Shown: positions 8,241 through 16,799 of the stretch, piece by piece | Position numbering within the stretch: position 1 is the stretch's first letter | Layout: every line of letters starts with the position of its first letter | From: RBG-13-51-18 sp050014095 | GTDB lineage: Bacteria > Chloroflexota > Dehalococcoidia > Dehalococcoidales > RBG-16-60-22 | Length of the DNA: 64,000 nucleotides | Reading direction: 5' to 3' | Assembly (NCBI GenBank): GCA_050014095.1 | Contig: JBEKDZ010000002.1 | Span: 62,001 to 126,000 of the forward strand | Notes under the pieces: generated by a model | What the model saw: only the letters and a program-made list of their open reading frames with translations | What the model was told of the DNA's origin: nothing | The model's database searches: none | Position numbers and translations under genes: made by a program

Positions 8241-9524
8241 TTATTCCCACTTACGCTCGTCGCTTATGCCCTGCTGTTTATCGGTAATCGTGCCTGTTGC
8301 TACAAACTCGATTTTATCTATTTTGATACGGCAAATATCCTGAAATTTATTATTTATGTCAACTGCTAGCCTATTCTTATCGACGCCGCTGTCTTTCAAC
8401 TCAACGTTAAGCGTCATTTCATCGCGGTGCTCGCGGCGTCCCACCACCAGCTGATACCTGGCGACCTGACTAAAGCCCAGAATCGCCTGTTCCGCCTGCT
8501 TAGCGACGATGAACATGCCCCGCACCTTAACCGCGTCCCCTGCCCTGCCGACGATGCCGGTGATACGGTAAGCCGTGCGTCCGCAAGGGCATGGTTCGGT
8601 AGCTAAAGACGATAAATCCCCCGTACCGAAGCGGATAAGTCCCCAATTTTGATTGTGGAGCTGCGTGGTGACGATTTCACCAACCTCGCCGGGTCCTAAT
8701 TGCTTCCCCGTCTCCGGGTCGACGATTTCCGTAACATACTCATCCATCAGGTGCATGCCGGATTTCTGGTGGCATTCGTAAGCTATTGCCCCGCCCGGCT
8801 CGGTGACGGCGTAGGTCTGAAAGGTATTGATAGCGTAATCTTCCTCGAAGGTCTTACGCAGTGACGGCGGCAACATCTCGCCCGTAAACCAGGCACGCTT
8901 GATGGATAAATCTCGCTTAACATTATGTCCCATCTCCTCAGCCCGCTTGATAATAGTATTCAAAAAGCTCGGCGTGCCGACGAAGCCGGTAACCTTAAGC
9001 TCTTTGATTACCTGTATCTGGAGGTCGGTATTGCCGGTGCCAGCCACGACTACGGTTGCCCCGCAGTCTCTAATAGCTTCATGAAAAAGGATGCCGGCCG
9101 GCGACATATGATAGGTAAAGGTGTTGATGACGACATCGCCCTTCCTGAAACCCGCTGCCCAGAAAGCCTTGGCGAACCACTTGCAGCTGGAAGGTTGAAT
9201 CTCGTAAATAGGACCAGGGGAAATGAAAACGCGTTCGATATTCTCTTTAGGCATGCCTATAACCCCACCGTAAGGCAGGTTGGCTTTCTGTATCTCTAGA
9301 AGGTCGGTTTTTCTTGTTATAGGCAACTTTTCCAGGTCTTTTATTGTTTTGATATCCCTGGGTTTGACACCGGCTTTATCGAAGGCTGTTTTTACGTAAG
9401 GAGCGTGAATATAAGTGTAAGCGACCTGCTCGTGTAGCTTTTTATCGAGGTATTGCTGGCGTTTCACTGGCGACATTGTTTCCAGTTTATCGTAAAACTC
9501 ATCCTTATTAGCGCTTACAGCCAT
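8241..9524 (-). CDS. Phenylacetate-CoA ligase-like (PaaK family) AMP-forming enzyme
   Basis: Adenylate-forming enzyme of 427 residues resembling PaaK, which activates aryl acids to CoA thioesters. C-terminal PaaK features are clear: AVTEPGGAIAYECH, RFGTGDLS, CPCGRT and the RAGDAVKVRGMFI hinge. The usual Ser/Thr/Gly-rich P-loop is replaced by VFISPGPIYEIQP near residue 100. Such replacement may be a subfamily trait of ligases linked to Liv transporters, but it makes the substrate and even the chemistry uncertain. It is last in the minus-strand operon and overlaps livF by 10 bases. Confidence 0.85.
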   Translation of the reverse strand: MAVSANKDEFYDKLETMSPVKRQQYLDKKLHEQVAYTYIHAPYVKTAFDKAGVKPRDIKTIKDLEKLPITRKTDLLEIQKANLPYGGVIGMPKENIERVFISPGPIYEIQPSSCKWFAKAFWAAGFRKGDVVINTFTYHMSPAGILFHEAIRDCGATVVVAGTGNTDLQIQVIKELKVTGFVGTPSFLNTIIKRAEEMGHNVKRDLSIKRAWFTGEMLPPSLRKTFEEDYAINTFQTYAVTEPGGAIAYECHQKSGMHLMDEYVTEIVDPETGKQLGPGEVGEIVTTQLHNQNWGLIRFGTGDLSSLATEPCPCGRTAYRITGIVGRAGDAVKVRGMFIVAKQAEQAILGFSQVARYQLVVGRREHRDEMTLNVELKDSGVDKNRLAVDINNKFQDICRIKIDKIEFVATGTITDKQQGISDERKWE

Positions 9525-10306
9525 CTCTTTCTCCTCTTGTAATGCTTAACCTCACGGTAGCTTTTCTTGGTGCCTACCGTGGAAAGCCCCATGTAAAACT
9601 CTTTCACGTCCTCGTTGTTTTTCAGGAAATCGGCGGTACCGTCCAGCACAACCCTTCCGTTTTCCATGACATAGCCGTAATGGGCGATGCTCAAGGCGAT
9701 ACGCACGTTCTGCTCCACCAGCAAGACGGACGTCTTTTGCTCGGTGTTGAACCGCTTGATGATATCGTAAATTTCCTCGACGAGCAGCGGCGCTAGACCT
9801 AATGAAGGTTCATCAAGCATCATCAGCTTGGGGTTGGCCATCATAGCTCGCCCAATCACCAGCATCTGCTGCTCGCCGCCTGAAAGATAGCCAGCCGTAT
9901 TCCGCCGCAGATCCTTCAGACGCGGGAAGTAGTCGTAAACCATCTCCAAATCAGGCTTAACGGCACTGCGATTGCGGCGGTTATGTGCACCCACCAGCAG
10001 ATTTTCCTCGGTCGTCAGGTGCTCAAAGACATGCCGCCCTTCCAGCGCCTGTATGATGCCCAGCTTACCTATCTGTTCGGGGTTTTTCTTCTCGATTCTC
10101 TCACCGTTCCACTCGATGCTGCCGTCCGTTACCTCACCTTCTTCGATATGCAGCAGGCCGGATATTGCTTTAAGGGTTGTGCTTTTCCCCGCCCCGTTAG
10201 CGCCGAGAAGGGCGATAATGGCGCCGTCTTCTACCGTCAGAGAGACGCCATGCAGCACCCTGATGACGTTAAGATAGGTCACCTCAATGTTATTGAGTTT
10301 GAGCAT
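9515..10306 (-). CDS. livF: Liv-type ABC transporter ATP-binding protein (LivF)
   Basis: Second ATPase of the HAAT importer, 263 residues. Motifs are Walker A GANGAGKST, signature YLSGGEQQM, Walker B LMMLDEPSLGLAP and H/switch LLVEQNV. A basic C-terminal tail (YREVKHYKRRKRW) goes beyond the usual 235-residue length. Its end overlaps the start of the PaaK-like gene, so expression is coupled. Confidence 0.95.
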   Translation of the reverse strand: MLKLNNIEVTYLNVIRVLHGVSLTVEDGAIIALLGANGAGKSTTLKAISGLLHIEEGEVTDGSIEWNGERIEKKNPEQIGKLGIIQALEGRHVFEHLTTEENLLVGAHNRRNRSAVKPDLEMVYDYFPRLKDLRRNTAGYLSGGEQQMLVIGRAMMANPKLMMLDEPSLGLAPLLVEEIYDIIKRFNTEQKTSVLLVEQNVRIALSIAHYGYVMENGRVVLDGTADFLKNNEDVKEFYMGLSTVGTKKSYREVKHYKRRKRWL

Positions 10307-10352
10307 ATTATCCTGCTGCTATTTTATAACAAAACTTCATTTTAAGCGAAAC

Positions 10353-10392
10353 GAAGAATCCGCCCGTCCCCGAAAGGAAAGACGGATTCTTC
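10353..10392 (-). terminator. Imperfect hairpin between livK and livF
   Basis: GAAGAATCCG-CC-CGTC (10353-10366) and GACGGATTCTTC (10381-10392) make a 12-bp bulged stem in the gap between livK and livF. There is no T-run after it on the minus strand. Partial termination or RNA processing that makes the binding protein more abundant than the ATPases is possible, and common in Liv operons, but is inferred. Confidence 0.4.
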
Positions 10393-10435
10393 AATCGAAT
10401 TGCTGTTTCGGTACGAAAACTAAAAGTTTTTCAGT

Positions 10436-11707
10436 CTATTTGCCAAACCAGTCAAAGGTCTCGTACTTGATGAGTGGTGCTTCCACCCAACCGGTTATAG
10501 CTGTAATTTTACCATCCTTTACCTGGTTAATGCGTAGTGACTTGCCCAGGCGGTTATCGCCTGCGGCATATTTTACCGGACTCTGTAAACCGCCGACATC
10601 ATAACCATCCAGACCCTGAAAGCCGTACTTTTCAATGGCTTCCCAGGCTGCTTTATCGCCTTTAGCGAGCACGTCATAGCCAACGGCATCCAGAGCTTTC
10701 TTGAGAATTTCGGCGATAACCAGGCTCTGTGCCCAGGCAGCTACGTAGTCGCCGTTGTTGACGTCTTTTGGATGTAGTTTGGTTGCATATTCGCTCATCT
10801 TAGCAACACCCGGTACATTTTCGTCCCAGCTTACGATAGTGGGGAAGACGCCGTAAACGCCATTGACGACGTCAGCTCCGCCGAGGTCAACGAGCGCTTT
10901 GGTCATGGCAGCATGGCAGACGCCAATGGTCACCTTGGGATACATCCCCAGATCCACCGCGTTCTTAATAATGATAGCTGCGGGTTTAGGCGTGCTGGAA
11001 ATATAGATAACATCAGGATTCAGCGTCTTAATCTGTGTAAGGGCATCCATCTCGGAGAGAGTAGTGGAAGCGTGCTCTAGAGTAGCGATGATTTCTACGC
11101 CTAGCTGGTCAGCGAGTGCCCTCGCGGCATTCTTGGCGCCGGCGCCGGTGGGGTTATTGAGCAGCATTAAAGCCATCTTGGGTTTGCCGGTGCCTTTCCA
11201 GATGTTATTCAAGTAATATTGGGTAAAGGCTGTCCAGTCGTCACCGTAGTCCGGCATTTGTCCATAGACGTGCTGCGGTGGGTGGTAGTTGCTGGGTGAA
11301 GAATACGCCACCAGCCCGGGGAACCCCTCCCGGTTGGCGATTTCCTGAACGTAGCCCATCTCTGTAGAAGAAGAGGTCGTGAAGAAGAGGCACCCGTCAT
11401 CCGTGAACTTTTTGATGTTGGCCACCGCCTGGTCGGCTTTATATTGGCTATCCAGGTTGATAGCCTCGATTTTATAGCCGTTGACGCCGCCGAGCTCATC
11501 GTTAATATACTGGATGCAGTCCATGTTGGCGTCCCTTAGCGGCACACCCTTTTCCGCAGCGGGTCCGGTGGTAGGCGTCATGATACCTACTTTGAGCGTT
11601 TGTCCAGTATGCTCTTGAGGTCCGCAGGCGCTAAGGACAGGCATTGCTATCGTTAATAGCGCCAGGCAAATAATAGTATTTATTATCAGCAGTTTTTTGT
11701 TTTTCAT
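10436..11707 (-). CDS. livK: Liv-type substrate-binding lipoprotein
   Basis: Solute receptor of the importer, 423 residues. A lipoprotein signal is visible: basic start MKNKK, hydrophobic stretch, then lipobox LSAC around residue 26. The mature part has the type I periplasmic-binding fold start LKVGIMTPTTGPAAEKG. A longer open frame reaches 11950, but the ATG at 11707 has an AAAGGAGGAGAA Shine-Dalgarno and starts exactly at the signal peptide. The ligand is unknown; the two CoA ligases in the operon suggest an organic acid rather than an amino acid. Confidence 0.94.
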   Translation of the reverse strand: MKNKKLLIINTIICLALLTIAMPVLSACGPQEHTGQTLKVGIMTPTTGPAAEKGVPLRDANMDCIQYINDELGGVNGYKIEAINLDSQYKADQAVANIKKFTDDGCLFFTTSSSTEMGYVQEIANREGFPGLVAYSSPSNYHPPQHVYGQMPDYGDDWTAFTQYYLNNIWKGTGKPKMALMLLNNPTGAGAKNAARALADQLGVEIIATLEHASTTLSEMDALTQIKTLNPDVIYISSTPKPAAIIIKNAVDLGMYPKVTIGVCHAAMTKALVDLGGADVVNGVYGVFPTIVSWDENVPGVAKMSEYATKLHPKDVNNGDYVAAWAQSLVIAEILKKALDAVGYDVLAKGDKAAWEAIEKYGFQGLDGYDVGGLQSPVKYAAGDNRLGKSLRINQVKDGKITAITGWVEAPLIKYETFDWFGK

Positions 11708-11781
11708 TTCTCCTCCTTTAAAAAGTTTTCTGCCTGCTATTAGTATTTTTTTGCATGTTACATCGACCCTACCCTCCTTTT

Positions 11782-12834
11782 TTAATATGAGAATGGCCAT
11801 AAGCGATAAGCGGCTTTGAAGAGCGCCCAGCGGTGGGCCAGTCCCCGCGGCTCGAGTATCAGGAACAGCACGATGACCAGCCCGAATATCATCGGCGCTA
11901 AGCCACTGGCAAAACCGGCGGGCAGACTCGTAAAGGTGTTCCCCAGCCACGGCACGATTGTGACGATAAGCAGCTGCTGTAATATACGTATAAAGGTCAC
12001 ACCGAGGATGGGGCCAAGCGTCGTTCCCAATCCACCGATAATAATCATCCCGATGTACAGAATCGAATCGGTAAAGCTGAACTGCTCGGCGTTTAGAGTA
12101 TAGGTGGTATGCGCCATCAGTGAGCCGGCGATGCCAGCGAAGAAACAGCCGATGAAGAAAGCAAGGAGTTTGTAGTAAAGGGTGTTAACGCCCATCACTT
12201 CCGCAGCCAGGTCATTATCCCGGATGGCAATAAAAGCCCGCCCTACCTTGGTTCTGGATAAATTTTTCGCGAAGAAAACAGCCAGAACAACGAAGAACAT
12301 GATAAGGTAAAACTGTTTTAAATCGTTGTCGAAGACGAGTCCGCCGATGGAAGCGTAAGGCACGGAAATACCCTGGAAGCCGCCGGTCAGGTCCCAGTGA
12401 TTAATGACCCAGATAATGATGTACTGAGCGGCGATGGTGGTAATAGCCAGGTAAAAGCCCTTGACGCGTACTGAAGGCAGACCGAAGATAATGCCGACCA
12501 GACCGGCGACAATGCCAGCGCTGATGATGCCGACGAGGAAGGGCATTTCGAAGCGGTTGGTTAGAATAGCGGAGGTATAGGCGCCTACGGCGATAAAGCC
12601 GGCGTGCCCGATAGAAAGCTGCCCACAGTAACCTACCAGAATGTTCAAGCCCAAAGCGGCGATAATGGTGGTGCCGATTAAATTTAAAACCCCCAGCCAG
12701 TAGTTGCTAAAATAGAGCGGTACGGTAAAGACGACAATGAGGAAGCAGACAAGCAGCGTCCAGTGTGTCTTCGTGCGGAAGATAGCCATATCTTGAGCGT
12801 AGTTATAGTTGCGTATCCCGCAGGGTAAACTCAT
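11782..12834 (-). CDS. livM: Liv-type ABC transporter permease (LivM)
   Basis: Inner-membrane permease of 350 residues with about nine hydrophobic helices. It has the LivM core GYCGQLSIGHAGFIAVGAY and the EAA-like loop AIRDNDLAAEVMGVN. The ATG at 12834 is 4 bases after the livH stop. A later Met (12789) lacks a ribosome-binding site, so the longer start is preferred. Confidence 0.94.
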   Translation of the reverse strand: MSLPCGIRNYNYAQDMAIFRTKTHWTLLVCFLIVVFTVPLYFSNYWLGVLNLIGTTIIAALGLNILVGYCGQLSIGHAGFIAVGAYTSAILTNRFEMPFLVGIISAGIVAGLVGIIFGLPSVRVKGFYLAITTIAAQYIIIWVINHWDLTGGFQGISVPYASIGGLVFDNDLKQFYLIMFFVVLAVFFAKNLSRTKVGRAFIAIRDNDLAAEVMGVNTLYYKLLAFFIGCFFAGIAGSLMAHTTYTLNAEQFSFTDSILYIGMIIIGGLGTTLGPILGVTFIRILQQLLIVTIVPWLGNTFTSLPAGFASGLAPMIFGLVIVLFLILEPRGLAHRWALFKAAYRLWPFSY

Positions 12835-12838
12835 ACTG

Positions 12839-13723
12839 CTATATCCTCTCTATACGCTTCTCTCCGAATAGTCCGTAAGGTTTGATAACCATGACGATGA
12901 TGATAATGATAAAAGGTATGATATCCCTGACCCCACCCCACATATATGGTGTAAGGTACCCTCCACCCAGGCTCTCCGCCAGCCCGATAATTGGCCCGGC
13001 GATGAGCGCGCCGACAAACGAGTCGAGGCCGCCTAAAATCACCACCGAAAAAGCCTTAAGTCCGGTATCCACCAGACCGTGCGTAATACCGCCGATGCTG
13101 GAAATTAAAACACCTCCGATAGCGGCCACCACGCAAGCGAGCATCCAGGAGGTGGAAAATACCCTGGTTACGGGTATGCCGCAAGCCTGTACCGCCATCT
13201 GGTCATCGGCAGTGGCGCGCATAGCGACACCCATTTTGTGGTAGCGGAAAAACAACGTCAGCAGGACAAATATTACCAGGCAGATGCCGATAACCCAGAG
13301 GTATTGCTGCGAAATAACTGCCGTGCCGATATGGACAACATCCCTGGGGAAAAGGCGGGGCAGTGCGTCGACGCTCCAGGGCCAGATGAAGGTAATAATA
13401 CCTTCAATAAAATAGCCTATTCCCAATGTTACGGCGATGAGGGAAAGTATCGGCTGGGCGATGAGGGGACGTAGCGCGAAACGCTCGATAATCCAGCCCA
13501 GGCAAACCGCGAAAATAACGACGATAGGTAAAGCGATGTACGACGGCAGATTCACCTGCACCAGCATCGAATAGGTGAACCACGAAGACAGCAGGACAAT
13601 CTGCCCTAATGCCAGGTTAGCGACGCTGCTCGATTTCCAGATGAGCACGAAGCCCAGCGCGATAAGGGCATAGACCATGCCAACCGATAAGCCAGTGATA
13701 ATATATTGCCCGAACTGATCCAT
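12839..13723 (-). CDS. livH: Liv-type ABC transporter permease (LivH)
   Basis: Inner-membrane permease of 294 residues with about eight hydrophobic helices. It has the LivH N-terminus (QYIITGLSVGMVYALIALG) and the loop MRATADDQMAVQACGIPV that contacts the ATPases. It starts 3 bases after the acyl-CoA ligase stop, so both are on one transcript. Confidence 0.94.
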   Translation of the reverse strand: MDQFGQYIITGLSVGMVYALIALGFVLIWKSSSVANLALGQIVLLSSWFTYSMLVQVNLPSYIALPIVVIFAVCLGWIIERFALRPLIAQPILSLIAVTLGIGYFIEGIITFIWPWSVDALPRLFPRDVVHIGTAVISQQYLWVIGICLVIFVLLTLFFRYHKMGVAMRATADDQMAVQACGIPVTRVFSTSWMLACVVAAIGGVLISSIGGITHGLVDTGLKAFSVVILGGLDSFVGALIAGPIIGLAESLGGGYLTPYMWGGVRDIIPFIIIIIVMVIKPYGLFGEKRIERI

Positions 13724-13726
13724 AAG

Positions 13727-15634
13727 CTAAGATGCCTCTTTCCCGATACCCCTAATATGTATACTGGTGGTTACGACGCCCTTACGCCCGTCTCGATAGG
13801 TCACGGGCGCCTGGACATCTATCTTATCCTTGTTGCCGTATAAAGTGTCTATCAGCTCTTTATAGCGCTGCTCCATGAACTCCCGACGTAGTTTTCTGGT
13901 GCGGGTCAGCTCCGCTTCATCGGGGTCGAATTCCTTATGCAGCAGGACGAACTTCTGCACGCGGGACTGCTCAGGCAGATACCCGTTAACCCGTTCTAAG
14001 TCCTGCCTTACCAGGTCGGCAACCTCCTTTTTCTGGGAAAGGTCCACGAAGGTGGTATAAGGTATACGATGGCGCTCCGCCCATTTACCCACCATGGCGA
14101 AATCGATATTAACGATAGCGGAAACGTAATCCTTATCCTTGCCGCCGATGACCATGGCATCCTTGATATAGGGACTGAACCTTAATCTGCCTTCGATATA
14201 TTGCGGCGCATATTTAGCGCCGGATTTTAAGATACCCATGTGTTCCAGCCGGTCCATGAATATCAGGTGACCCTGCTCGTTAAGATTGACGGCATCGCCG
14301 GTATGACACCAGCCATCAATCAGCGTCACCGCAGTCTTTTCCTTGTCTTTATGGTAGCCGGTGAACATACAGTCGCTGGTAACGAGCAGCTCGCCCTCTT
14401 TAGTGATACGCAACGAAGTGCCCAGCGCCGGCCGACCGACACTCTCGAACTTGATTTCACCCTTGCCGTGGGAAGAGATTAAGCCGGCTTCGGTGCTGGC
14501 ATAGCACTGCCGGAGCTCGACGCCGATGGCGTGGATGAGCCTGAAGGTATCCAGACTTAAGACCGAGCTGCCCGTCACGGCGAACCTGACCTTGCTCAAG
14601 CCCAACCGGTCTTTAAGGGGACGGAATAATGCCAGGTAAGCGATATAGTACAAAAAGCGCCAGAAAAGGTTCGGGGTCTTGCCCTCGAACTTCATATCAG
14701 CTATTTTATGCCCCACCGGCAGGAACAGTTTATAGGTTATGCGCTTGAGCCAGTAGGCATCGAGCATCTTCACCTGTATTTCACTAACCAGTCCCTCCCA
14801 CTGCCGCGGACCGTAGATAACAAAGTTGGGCCCGATTTCCCGCGTATCCTCGGCGATGGTTTCGGGCTCCTCCGGGAAGTTAAGCATAGCTCCCGTGAGC
14901 AGATGCGGTATAGTAGCAAAAAAGCTATCCCCCACCCACGCCGCCGGGAAGTTAGAAATAAGATTATCATTTTCATTCATGGGGTAGCGGCTGACGAATC
15001 CTTTGGCGGTGGTTATCAAGGCGCGGTGGGTAAGTATGGCCCCCTTGGGCAGGCCGGTCGTGCCGGAGGTATAATAGATGAAAGCGATATCGTCGCCTTT
15101 ACCGGCATCTACATTCTTCTCGAAGAGTCCAGCATGTTTTTCCTCATATTCCTTGCCCAGCTTGATTACCTCTTCAAAGCTGATAAGCATGGGGTCATCA
15201 TAGTTTCGCAGCCCTTTGGTGTCCCAGTAAATGATTCTCTCGAGGAAGGGCAAATCGTCTTTGATTTCCAGAAATTTATCGGTCTGCTCCTGGTCGTTAA
15301 CGACAGCGAACTTAGCATCGGAGTGCACGGCAATGTATCTCGCCTCGGCAGGAACAGAGTCTACGTAAACGCCGGTGGCGATGCCTCCCGCTGCCTGTAC
15401 GCCGAACTCTGCCCAGAACCACTGCGGTTCGTTATCCCCGATGATGCAGGTTATATCGCCTATCCTAAGTCCAAGGCGTATCATCCCCAGCGAAAAGTAT
15501 TTAACGTTATCGTAGTAGTCCTGCCAGCTATATCTATGCCAGATGCCGAACATCTTCATCGACATAGCGGTACGCGATCCCCACTTAGCGGCGTTGCTCT
15601 TGATAATCTGCGGTATCGTCTCTCTTTTTTCCAT
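13727..15634 (-). CDS. Long-chain acyl-CoA synthetase-like AMP-binding enzyme
   Basis: First gene of the minus-strand Liv operon. The 635-residue ANL-superfamily enzyme has P-loop YYTSGTTGLPKG, the A5 region CYASTEAGL, A7 GWCHTGDA and the A8 hinge region FMDRLEHMGILKSG, and should make an acyl-CoA through an acyl-adenylate. The frame is open to 15694, but that start would sit inside the upstream terminator hairpin. The ATG at 15634 (MEKRETIPQII) matches family N-termini. Fusion of import and activation genes suggests uptake of fatty or aromatic acids. The gene lies behind a candidate attenuator. Confidence 0.9.
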   Translation of the reverse strand: MEKRETIPQIIKSNAAKWGSRTAMSMKMFGIWHRYSWQDYYDNVKYFSLGMIRLGLRIGDITCIIGDNEPQWFWAEFGVQAAGGIATGVYVDSVPAEARYIAVHSDAKFAVVNDQEQTDKFLEIKDDLPFLERIIYWDTKGLRNYDDPMLISFEEVIKLGKEYEEKHAGLFEKNVDAGKGDDIAFIYYTSGTTGLPKGAILTHRALITTAKGFVSRYPMNENDNLISNFPAAWVGDSFFATIPHLLTGAMLNFPEEPETIAEDTREIGPNFVIYGPRQWEGLVSEIQVKMLDAYWLKRITYKLFLPVGHKIADMKFEGKTPNLFWRFLYYIAYLALFRPLKDRLGLSKVRFAVTGSSVLSLDTFRLIHAIGVELRQCYASTEAGLISSHGKGEIKFESVGRPALGTSLRITKEGELLVTSDCMFTGYHKDKEKTAVTLIDGWCHTGDAVNLNEQGHLIFMDRLEHMGILKSGAKYAPQYIEGRLRFSPYIKDAMVIGGKDKDYVSAIVNIDFAMVGKWAERHRIPYTTFVDLSQKKEVADLVRQDLERVNGYLPEQSRVQKFVLLHKEFDPDEAELTRTRKLRREFMEQRYKELIDTLYGNKDKIDVQAPVTYRDGRKGVVTTSIHIRGIGKEAS

Positions 15635-15656
15635 AATAACCGTTAAAAACCTTAAT

Positions 15657-15681
15657 AAAAAACCTCCCGCGTCGGGGAGGT
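15657..15681 (-). terminator. Rho-independent terminator in the leader of the Liv operon
   Basis: On minus, ACCTCCC (15681-15675), loop CGACGC, GGGAGGT (15668-15662) and six T's form a textbook intrinsic terminator 22 bases before the first gene's ATG. A terminator between promoter and first gene implies attenuation. The 12-base GCGGGAGGTTTT (15670-15659) also occurs upstream at 15750-15739, giving an alternative partner for ACCTCCC. Confidence 0.85.
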
Positions 15682-15683
15682 AA

Positions 15684-15830
15684 TCTTTAAACAATAATTT
15701 CAGCTAAAATAAGCCTATCAATCTATTTACGAACCGTCAAAACCTCCCGCGCGCACCGCCGTGCGCCCGATAAAGATGAACTTCGGTTTATCCAGTTCGC
15801 TGCGAAAGATTGATATTTTCATATAACGGG
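15684..15830 (-). ncRNA. Candidate riboswitch/attenuator leader, class not recognised
   Basis: Minus-strand leader with nested pairings. P1 is UAUCAAUCU (15815-15807) with AGAUUGAUA (15724-15716), 9 perfect bp. P2 is GCGAACU (15800-15794) with GGUUCGU (15735-15729). Inside are hairpin P3, GAUAAA/UUUAUC (15792-15787/15774-15769), and P4, GCGCAC-GGCG-GUGCGC (15766-15751). A single-stranded GCGGGAGGUUUU follows P4 inside the junction and is identical to the 3' half of the downstream terminator. This is the architecture of an aptamer plus expression platform. It does not match the TPP, SAM, cobalamin, T-box, glycine or c-di-GMP patterns I know. Confidence 0.65.
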
Positions 15831-15833
15831 ACT

Positions 15834-15863
15834 AGCTTAACATATTGAATAGGTGGTTGTCAA
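15834..15863 (-). promoter_or_regulatory. Promoter of the acyl-CoA ligase-Liv operon
   Basis: On minus, TTGACA (15863-15858), 18 bases, then TAAGCT (15839-15834). The -35 is a perfect sigma-70-type match and the -10 a weak one. Predicted initiation near 15827 places the whole structured leader on the transcript. Confidence 0.6.
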
Positions 15864-15884
15864 CGGGAAGGTAAGAGTATATTA

Positions 15885-16094
15885 TTAGGAAAATTTAGGG
15901 ATGAGTTGTAAGATGAAACCGATTACGAGGCAATAGAGTCCTAATACATATAGAATTGGAATCCAATAGCCAGCACCCATACAACCACTTTTTTTCCTGG
16001 AACCACCTTCAGGATTTTTCCGCATTATCCTGATAGATTCAGGTGTCATAAAAATTGGCCCTAGAGATGAAAGAATTAATCCAGCAATTTCCAT
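15885..16094 (-). CDS. Small two-helix membrane protein, unknown
   Basis: A 69-residue protein with ATG at 16094 behind a GAGGAAAGGAAA Shine-Dalgarno. It has two hydrophobic segments (about residues 3-16 and 44-65) separated by a charged loop rich in Lys/Arg/Gly. It sits between the thioesterase gene and the Liv-operon promoter on the same strand. Unknown family; coding status rests on the ribosome-binding site and the composition. Confidence 0.5.
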   Translation of the reverse strand: MEIAGLILSSLGPIFMTPESIRIMRKNPEGGSRKKSGCMGAGYWIPILYVLGLYCLVIGFILQLIPKFS

Positions 16095-16123
16095 TTTCCT
16101 TTCCTCACTTCACTTCACTTTAC

Positions 16124-16543
16124 TTATGCCGTCACCACCGTCGTTCCTGTGGCTTTGGCGATGAGCTTGCCGTTCTGGTTGGTCACGGTCATTTCCGTAA
16201 CCCCGATACGCCGCCCCATTTTGATAACACGACCTTCGGCTGTCAGCTCATCTCCCACGCTGGCGCCGGAAATCAGGTGAATATTGAACTGGGTGGCGAT
16301 GGAGGGCATTACCAGTGAGTTCGTGGCGTAGGCAAAGGCCTGGTCGGCAATCGCCATTACGATGCCACCAAAGACCATGCCATTGAAATTCAAATGCTCC
16401 GGTAATACCTTCATCACGATTTTAGAATACCCAGGCTTAAGCTCTACCAGCTTCATTTTCAAAAAAGCAGCGATCGGTTCGTCTTTTTCCTTTGCTTTTA
16501 GCAGTTCTACGTTATCGGGAGGTGTTTTTTCATTGTCCGGCAT
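16124..16543 (-). CDS. PaaI-type hotdog-fold thioesterase
   Basis: Predicted acyl-CoA thioesterase of 139 residues. The hotdog helix HLNFNGMVFGGIVMAIADQA contains the PaaI-like HxNxxGxxFGG pattern, and the C-terminus strand GKLIAKATGTTVV is typical. It would hydrolyse aryl- or acyl-CoA and free CoA. Its position upstream of the Liv/CoA-ligase operon on the same strand fits disposal of dead-end CoA esters, which is inferred. Confidence 0.88.
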   Translation of the reverse strand: MPDNEKTPPDNVELLKAKEKDEPIAAFLKMKLVELKPGYSKIVMKVLPEHLNFNGMVFGGIVMAIADQAFAYATNSLVMPSIATQFNIHLISGASVGDELTAEGRVIKMGRRIGVTEMTVTNQNGKLIAKATGTTVVTA

Positions 16544-16736
16544 AGCCCTAATTTCCTTCCGGTGGTAATTTTGCTACATTATAACATAATCAAGAAAATA
16601 GTTATGTGAGTTCAAATTATCGTGGAGTATCAAAATCCCTCTCGCTCTCCCTTTTATAAAGGGGGAAGCTTCTCTCCTCCCTTCGATACTGTTTACTGTA
16701 AACTGAATACTATTAACTCTCCCTTTTCCCATAATG

Positions 16737-16765
16737 TTGACAAAAGCGATAAAATACATTCTAAT
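16737..16765 (+). promoter_or_regulatory. Promoter for the GYD-domain gene
   Basis: TTGACA (16737-16742), 17-base spacer, TCTAAT (16760-16765): a perfect -35 and a 5 of 6 -10. The predicted start near 16772 leaves a short leader before the ATG at 16800. Confidence 0.75.
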
Positions 16766-16799
16766 AAGAGCCAGATGCTATAAACGTAAGGAGGTTGAG

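Noticed and set aside
11708..11950. N-terminal extension of the LivK-type protein
   Set aside because: A perfect Shine-Dalgarno and signal peptide start at 11707; the extension reads into the end of livM.
14708..15646. 312-codon open frame on + inside the acyl-CoA ligase region
   Set aside because: Antisense shadow of a clearly conserved ANL enzyme; no ribosome-binding site and no recognisable protein pattern.
15657..15830. T-box or known metabolite riboswitch upstream of the acyl-CoA ligase
   Set aside because: The T-box consensus GGGUGGNACCGCG and the hallmark sequences of TPP, SAM-I, cobalamin and c-di-GMP aptamers were not found, so I left the class open.
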